Source: a virus
Length of the DNA: 27,737 nt
Reading direction: 5' to 3' (one strand)
IMG/VR virus record: IMGVR_UViG_3300032173_000033
Location: 1-27,737 of that record
In this document: positions 24,431-27,737 of the stretch, one piece after another
Layout of the letters: each line of letters starts with the position of its first letter
Position numbering within the stretch: position 1 is the first letter of the stretch
Position numbers and translations under genes: made by a program
The notes under the pieces: generated by a model
Seen by the model: the letters and a program-made list of their open reading frames with translations, nothing else
Database searches by the model: none
What the model was told of the DNA's origin: nothing

Positions 24431-24591
24431 TAGTCCTCCATCTCATTCACATCAAAATCAATACATTCTACATCTACATCTGTAAATCCACATTTATTTA
24501 AATATTGCTCAAGAATCATTTCAATTCCCTCAACATCATTACACTTACTTCCACTCATATTAATTTTGAAATTATAACTACCTTCCAACAT
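24430..24591 (-). CDS. Small acidic protein (53 aa)
   Basis: I prefer the ATG at 24591 (MLEGSYNFKINMSGSKCNDV) because GGAGAGTAAT precedes it at good spacing; the ATG at 24603 is the alternative. The short acidic chain may form one alpha/beta unit (VEGIEMILEQYLNKCGF, then VDVECIDFDV). No function is recognised. It overlaps its downstream neighbour by the bases of TAATG. Confidence 0.5.
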   Translation of the reverse strand: MLEGSYNFKINMSGSKCNDVEGIEMILEQYLNKCGFTDVDVECIDFDVNEMED

Positions 24592-24592
24592 A

Positions 24593-24844
24593 TTACTCTC
24601 CATTCTCGACAATTTCAAATCGACTTTTATTCATAATTTCCCAACTACCTTTATCCATCCTTACAATATATCCGTCTTCTATTTCATACTCATAATGGTA
24701 AAATCCTTCTATAGTATATATTTTATCTTTTCTAAGAAAGAACAATCCTTTATTTACTCTATCTGGACAATCTTCAATTGCTTTCCCATAAATAGGTGTA
24801 TCATAATAATGTTTACCACGTTCTAACTTTCCCTTTTTACTCAT
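24593..24844 (-). CDS. Small protein of unknown function (83 aa)
   Basis: The start is the ATG at 24844 (MSKKGKLERGKHYYDTPIYG), which overlaps the stop of the 45-aa gene as ATGA, so translation is probably by coupling. The frame is open 16 codons further, but that part lies inside the 45-aa gene in another frame. The protein is beta-rich, with alternating aromatic residues (IYTIEGFYHYEYEIEDGYIV). No family is recognised. Confidence 0.55.
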   Translation of the reverse strand: MSKKGKLERGKHYYDTPIYGKAIEDCPDRVNKGLFFLRKDKIYTIEGFYHYEYEIEDGYIVRMDKGSWEIMNKSRFEIVENGE

Positions 24845-24978
24845 CTTGCAACCACACTCTCTATCAGCTCTGGAAATTTTCTTAAATACCATTCTACAAA
24901 TTGTCCACTACATATCATTTCTTCTCCATCCGAATACGTTAGTGTATATTGGTCACAATCACTCATTTCAATTTCCAT
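24841..24978 (-). CDS. Very small protein (45 aa), between two overlapping genes
   Basis: The ATG at 24978 follows GGAGGACGATA, an excellent ribosome binding site, and the frame reads MEIEMSDCDQYTLTYSDGEE and on to ELIESVVAR before TGA. The start overlaps the end of the 73-aa gene and the stop overlaps the start of the 83-aa gene (ATGA). The tight packing and strong site make it a real gene despite its length. It is acidic at the N-terminus and helical after; no function is recognised. Confidence 0.65.
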   Translation of the reverse strand: MEIEMSDCDQYTLTYSDGEEMICSGQFVEWYLRKFPELIESVVAR

Positions 24979-25189
24979 TATCGTCCTCCATGTTTACAGT
25001 AAGAATATCTTCTAAATAATGCAATTGACCACCTCTTTTATACTCTTCCACCAAGTTAATCACATCTATTACTTTGCTTTCAGAAGTAATCTTACCACAC
25101 ATTATCAGGCTTGTCAATACCATTGATGTCTTTTCATATGACACACAGCTATTTAATTCGTTCAATTCTTTATATAACTCTTTACTCAT
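24968..25189 (-). CDS. Small protein of unknown function (73 aa)
   Basis: It starts MSKELYKELNELNSCVSYEK after AAAAGGAGAATGTGAG. It is mainly helical (KELYKELNEL, then SKVIDVINLVEEYKRGGQLH) with two Cys, and ends in an acidic tail (NMEDDNGN). No family is recognised. It is the first gene of the overlapping small-gene run and lies just past the putative right end of the TnpB element. Confidence 0.6.
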   Translation of the reverse strand: MSKELYKELNELNSCVSYEKTSMVLTSLIMCGKITSESKVIDVINLVEEYKRGGQLHYLEDILTVNMEDDNGN

Positions 25190-25225
25190 CTCACATTCTC
25201 CTTTTAATATTATTAACCTTGCGTA

Positions 25226-25243
25226 CCACTTAAATACATCATG
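25226..25243. repeat. Copy of the promoter-associated motif found at 23447-23464
   Basis: CCACTTAAATACATCATG matches CCACTCAAATACATCATA at 23447-23464 with two differences. In the other copy this is the -10 and start region of a promoter. Here no clear -35 box lies at the right distance, and the TnpB element begins at about that point. Confidence 0.6.
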
Positions 25244-25349
25244 TTAACATTCATAAAGTTAAAAACTTAATGATTTCTGGGAACTCTAAACTAATGTCTA
25301 AATATTAACCAGCTAACCCCATTCGTTACGAACGGTTATTTGTTATTTA
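25244..25349 (-). ncRNA. Candidate TnpB right end / omega-RNA 3' scaffold
   Basis: The 106 nt after the tnpB stop codon are non-coding and hold hairpins on the minus strand: CCGTTCG-TAA-CGAATGG immediately after the gene, then GGGGTTAGCTGGTTAA, and finally AAGTT-TTT-AACTT. In IS200/IS605 elements the guide RNA scaffold covers the tnpB 3' end and the element right end, and the guide lies just beyond. I cannot place the exact boundary, so the guide is not given. Confidence 0.5.
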
Positions 25350-26489
25350 TTAAGATATATTAAGGATTCTTAATCCTTCTTCTCTAATATTATAACTCGC
25401 ATTTAAATCTCTATCAATGGTTAACCCGCAATTATTACACTCGTATATTCTATAGTTAAGATTTTTAGTTTGTATATTCTTTTCTCCACAATTGGAACAT
25501 AATTGACTACTTGGATAGGATTGATTTATCTTTACGATATTCCTGTTGTTCCATACTCCCTTATATTCTAATTGTCTCACAAATTCGTACCAACTTGCAT
25601 CGGATATAGATTTAGCTAATTTGTGATTTTTAACTAAATTAGAACTTTTCAAAGTTTCAAGACAAATTACTTGGTTTTCGTTAATAAGTCTTGTTGATAA
25701 CACTTGTTGAAAATATCTTCTTTGATTATAAATCTTTTCATGTTGTTTAGCTAATTTTAATCTTGCTTTTTCTCTATTGTTAGAGCCTTTCTTCTTCCGT
25801 GAGTGATTACGTTGCAATTTCTTTAACTTTTCTTCTGATTGTCTCAACCATCTTGGATTAGAAATAATCTCATTGTCAGATGTAGTTAAATATTCTTTTA
25901 AACCTAAGTCAATTCCAATGATTGTTCCGGTCGATTCTTTTTCTTGAACAATATCTTCAACACAAACACTTGCATAATATTTATTTGTCCTTGTTTTAGA
26001 TATGGTTACGTTGAATATTTTAGAAATGTTTGATAAATCTCTATCATCTCTAAATTTAATCCATTTTAGTTTTGGTAATTTTATTTTATTGTCTTTTATT
26101 TCGATATTTTTATTTGAAAAAGTTGTTTTGTATGATAATTTTGATTTATGTTTTGATTTAAATTTTGGAAATCCTTTGCTAGCATTTCCATTTTTAACAC
26201 CTTTAAAGAAATTTGAATATGCCGAATCCAAATCTTTTAAAGATGCTTGTAGAGCAAACTTATCAACTTCTTTCAACCAAATATAATCTTCTTCTTTTTT
26301 TAAAATGGTCAGCATTGAAGAACAAATATTGTATGTCAATAATTCTTTTTCTTTTTTATATTTATTAATTCTCTCATTAAGAAAGTAATTGTATACAAAC
26401 CTAGATGAGCCAATAGTCCTATCTATTAATTTAGACTGTGTTTTATTTGGATATATTCTTATTTTATATGCCTTATTGACAATCTTCAC
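25350..26489 (-). CDS. tnpB: RNA-guided nuclease TnpB (IS200/IS605 OrfB)
   Basis: The frame starts with GTG at 26489, with GGGAGGTGG about ten bases before it. The 379-aa protein starts MKIVNKAYKIRIYPNKTQSK, the classic N-terminus of the family. The RuvC-like site is complete: D194 (IGIDLG), E278 (CLETL) and D361 (DRDLNAS). The zinc finger CSNC (331-334) with CNNC (351-354) lies between the last two, as it should. Length is normal (350-420). TnpB uses an omega-RNA made from the element's end to cut DNA next to a short motif, which keeps the element in place; it is the ancestor of Cas12. Nothing looks inactivated. Confidence 0.93.
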   Translation of the reverse strand: MKIVNKAYKIRIYPNKTQSKLIDRTIGSSRFVYNYFLNERINKYKKEKELLTYNICSSMLTILKKEEDYIWLKEVDKFALQASLKDLDSAYSNFFKGVKNGNASKGFPKFKSKHKSKLSYKTTFSNKNIEIKDNKIKLPKLKWIKFRDDRDLSNISKIFNVTISKTRTNKYYASVCVEDIVQEKESTGTIIGIDLGLKEYLTTSDNEIISNPRWLRQSEEKLKKLQRNHSRKKKGSNNREKARLKLAKQHEKIYNQRRYFQQVLSTRLINENQVICLETLKSSNLVKNHKLAKSISDASWYEFVRQLEYKGVWNNRNIVKINQSYPSSQLCSNCGEKNIQTKNLNYRIYECNNCGLTIDRDLNASYNIREEGLRILNIS

Positions 26490-26513
26490 TATTCAAAACC
26501 ACCTCCCATATAT

Positions 26514-26542
26514 AATATATCACACTCAAGTCCAATTGTCAA
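26514..26542 (-). promoter_or_regulatory. Promoter of tnpB
   Basis: On the minus strand a perfect TTGACA (26542-26537), a 17-nt spacer and TATATT (26519-26514) lie about 25 nt before the tnpB start codon. It is divergent from the recombinase promoter 55 nt away. Confidence 0.75.
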
Positions 26543-26597
26543 CACTCAACTCAATTTATTTCCCATTTATTTATTTTAATTATTTTTGGTAAATATC

Positions 26598-26626
26598 TTG
26601 ACATCCTTATTTATATATGATAGAAT
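26598..26626 (+). promoter_or_regulatory. Promoter of the recombinase gene
   Basis: Plus-strand TTGACA (26598-26603), a 17-nt spacer and TAGAAT (26621-26626) lie 30 nt before the start codon, with CAGGAGGGAACACT as ribosome binding site. Confidence 0.8.
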
Positions 26627-26656
26627 AAGCTATCAAGTAAATCAGGAGGGAACACT

Positions 26657-27634
26657 ATGAATACTGCAAAAGTGATTTCGCTACAATCATACACTAAAAC
26701 TAATACACTTGTCAATGAGGTTACACAATTATTTATTTCAGCGTTGTCAGACTCAAATAAAGTCTTGACTAAAACAGGTAGAGATTACACACGACTTGTA
26801 AAGAAAACTTTCGGTGTGTCAGATTTATCACAAATTACCGAGCGTCAAATCAAAGAGTTTAACACACAATCACTTATCAACATTATTAAAGAAATGAATT
26901 CAGCTAACTTGTCAGCGTCCGCAGTTAATTTGTTGAAGTGTGCTGTAAAGAAATATTTTGACGTTGTATTGTATGTGCAATCTGAAAAAGATATTAAAAT
27001 TATCAATGTGAACCCATGTTCGAATATGGTATTATCAGCTTATATTAAAAAGTCTACTAAAAAAGGTGTTAATACTAATACAAAGGAATTAGATTTTTCT
27101 GCACCACAAAATATCATTCACAATATTACAAAATCAGATGAAAATATTTTCACAAAATCACAAGACGTTATGATTATCAAAATTCTCCGCTCGACTGGAC
27201 TTAGAGTTGATGAATTAATTAATCTTAAAATGACAGATATTGTTGAATTCAATAACAACAAGTTAATCATAGTTCAAAATGGTAAAGGGAATAAATCACG
27301 CTTCGTAGATATTTCAGACGAACTTTATTCACAGCTCAAATCATTTGCGGATGAAAACAGAAAATATTCCGAATATCTATTCCTGTCCAAAAATAACAAA
27401 CCAATCAAATCTACCAATACGATTAGAAATATGTTGAAAAGATATGTAGATAATGGCACTATTAAACCACATGATTTCAGAAGAATGTTTGCAAGCACAC
27501 TTTATGACAATGATGTATCACTCACTTATATTGGAGATTTGATGGGTCATTCATGCACCAGAACCACTCAATTGTATATTAATAGAGTCAATGCTATGAA
27601 TAAGAAAATAAATTCAGGTATAGTGCATATTTAG
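26657..27634 (+). CDS. Tyrosine recombinase (phage integrase / XerD-like)
   Basis: A 325-aa protein starting MNTAKVISLQSYTKTNTLVN after AGGAGGGAACACT. Residues 20-100 form the helical core-binding (SAM-like) domain. The catalytic domain follows with the full active site: R183 (STGLRVDELINL), K210 (NGKGNKSR), H272 and R275 (PHDFRRMF), H298 (GDLMGHSC) and the nucleophile Y307 (TTQLYIN). It would catalyse site-specific recombination, either integration or excision of the phage or dimer resolution. It lacks the extra N-terminal arm-binding domain of lambda-type integrases, so a Xer-like role is possible. It is the only complete plus-strand gene and marks a change of module. I did not recognise an attachment site. 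Confidence 0.92.
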   Translation: MNTAKVISLQSYTKTNTLVNEVTQLFISALSDSNKVLTKTGRDYTRLVKKTFGVSDLSQITERQIKEFNTQSLINIIKEMNSANLSASAVNLLKCAVKKYFDVVLYVQSEKDIKIINVNPCSNMVLSAYIKKSTKKGVNTNTKELDFSAPQNIIHNITKSDENIFTKSQDVMIIKILRSTGLRVDELINLKMTDIVEFNNNKLIIVQNGKGNKSRFVDISDELYSQLKSFADENRKYSEYLFLSKNNKPIKSTNTIRNMLKRYVDNGTIKPHDFRRMFASTLYDNDVSLTYIGDLMGHSCTRTTQLYINRVNAMNKKINSGIVHI

Positions 27635-27636
27635 TA

Positions 27637-27665
27637 TTGACTTGTGCATAATTGTGTGATAATAT
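27637..27665 (+). promoter_or_regulatory. Promoter for the next plus-strand gene
   Basis: TTGACT (27637-27642), a 17-nt spacer and TAATAT (27660-27665) begin immediately after the recombinase stop codon and precede the ATG at 27707, so that gene has its own transcript. Confidence 0.65.
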
Positions 27666-27706
27666 TGTGTAGGAAGGTTAAAATTATGTGAGAGGAGGAT
27701 TTGTAA

Positions 27707-27737
27707 ATGAAACATGTGCTATCATTAATCATTCCGA
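27707..27737 (+). CDS. Start of an unknown gene, cut by the window edge
   Basis: After GAGAGGAGGATTTGTAA an ATG opens a frame reading MKHVLSLIIP to the end of the window. The binding site and the promoter upstream make it a likely gene; the ten residues visible are too few to identify it. Confidence 0.55.
   Translation, partial: MKHVLSLIIP

Larger units (their letters stand above)
25244..26545 (-). mobile_element. TnpB-only IS200/IS605-type element (approximate ends)
   Basis: The unit consists of tnpB, its own promoter upstream and a structured non-coding tail. No tnpA transposase is present, so movement would need one in trans. The ends are estimated from where the promoter begins and the tail structure stops. 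The unit sits between the divergent recombinase gene and the small-gene run. Confidence 0.5.

Noticed and set aside
1-27737. CRISPR array
   Set aside because: No set of regularly spaced direct repeats was seen on either strand; the repeats present are single pairs.

Overview
The window reads as part of a large, AT-rich double-stranded DNA phage or prophage of a Firmicutes (Bacillota) host. The basis is low GC, strong AGGAGG-type ribosome binding sites, sigma-A-like promoters, a YopX-family gene, an SPbeta YonO-like RNA polymerase and a tyrosine recombinase. Almost everything is on the minus strand and reads right to left. Only the recombinase and the start of one further gene, at the right edge, are on the plus strand. 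The exact host cannot be named from the sequence.

From right to left (direction of transcription): a divergent recombinase gene (26657-27634, plus); a solitary IS200/IS605-type TnpB gene with a candidate guide-RNA end (25244-26489); a run of very small, overlapping early-type genes (22959-25189); an EDxHD-type homing endonuclease (21628-22944); a large two-barrel RNA polymerase of the YonO/QDE-1 type (18965-21607) with a zinc-ribbon protein translated from inside its 3' end; and an HU-like DNA-binding protein (17701-17991).

Next comes about 1.5 kb without protein-coding signal (16152-17651). It starts at a near-perfect promoter, ends in a terminator-like structure, is full of hairpins, contains a tRNA-Gln, and is tied together by an 11-16 bp helix whose arms lie about 640 nt apart. 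I call it a giant structured phage non-coding RNA, comparable in size class and setting to GOLLD and ROOL RNAs.

Further left lies a mixed cassette: small unknown genes, a beta-CASP metallo-beta-lactamase-fold protein, a second EDxHD homing endonuclease, a Mre11/calcineurin-like phosphoesterase, a ClpP-like serine protease and two small acidic proteins. The last 9.4 kb is the packaging and head module: a GIY-YIG homing endonuclease, a putative small terminase, a large terminase split by an ORF-less group I intron just before Walker B, portal, a complete ferritin, a 57-aa protein, a protease/scaffold fusion, a decoration-type protein and the major capsid protein, which runs off the left edge.

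The order suggests recombination/early control, then a phage RNA polymerase and RNA-related functions, then late packaging and head genes. Clear sigma-A-like promoters were seen only near the right end and in front of the giant RNA. One possibility, which is inference, is that the phage polymerase serves the late genes.
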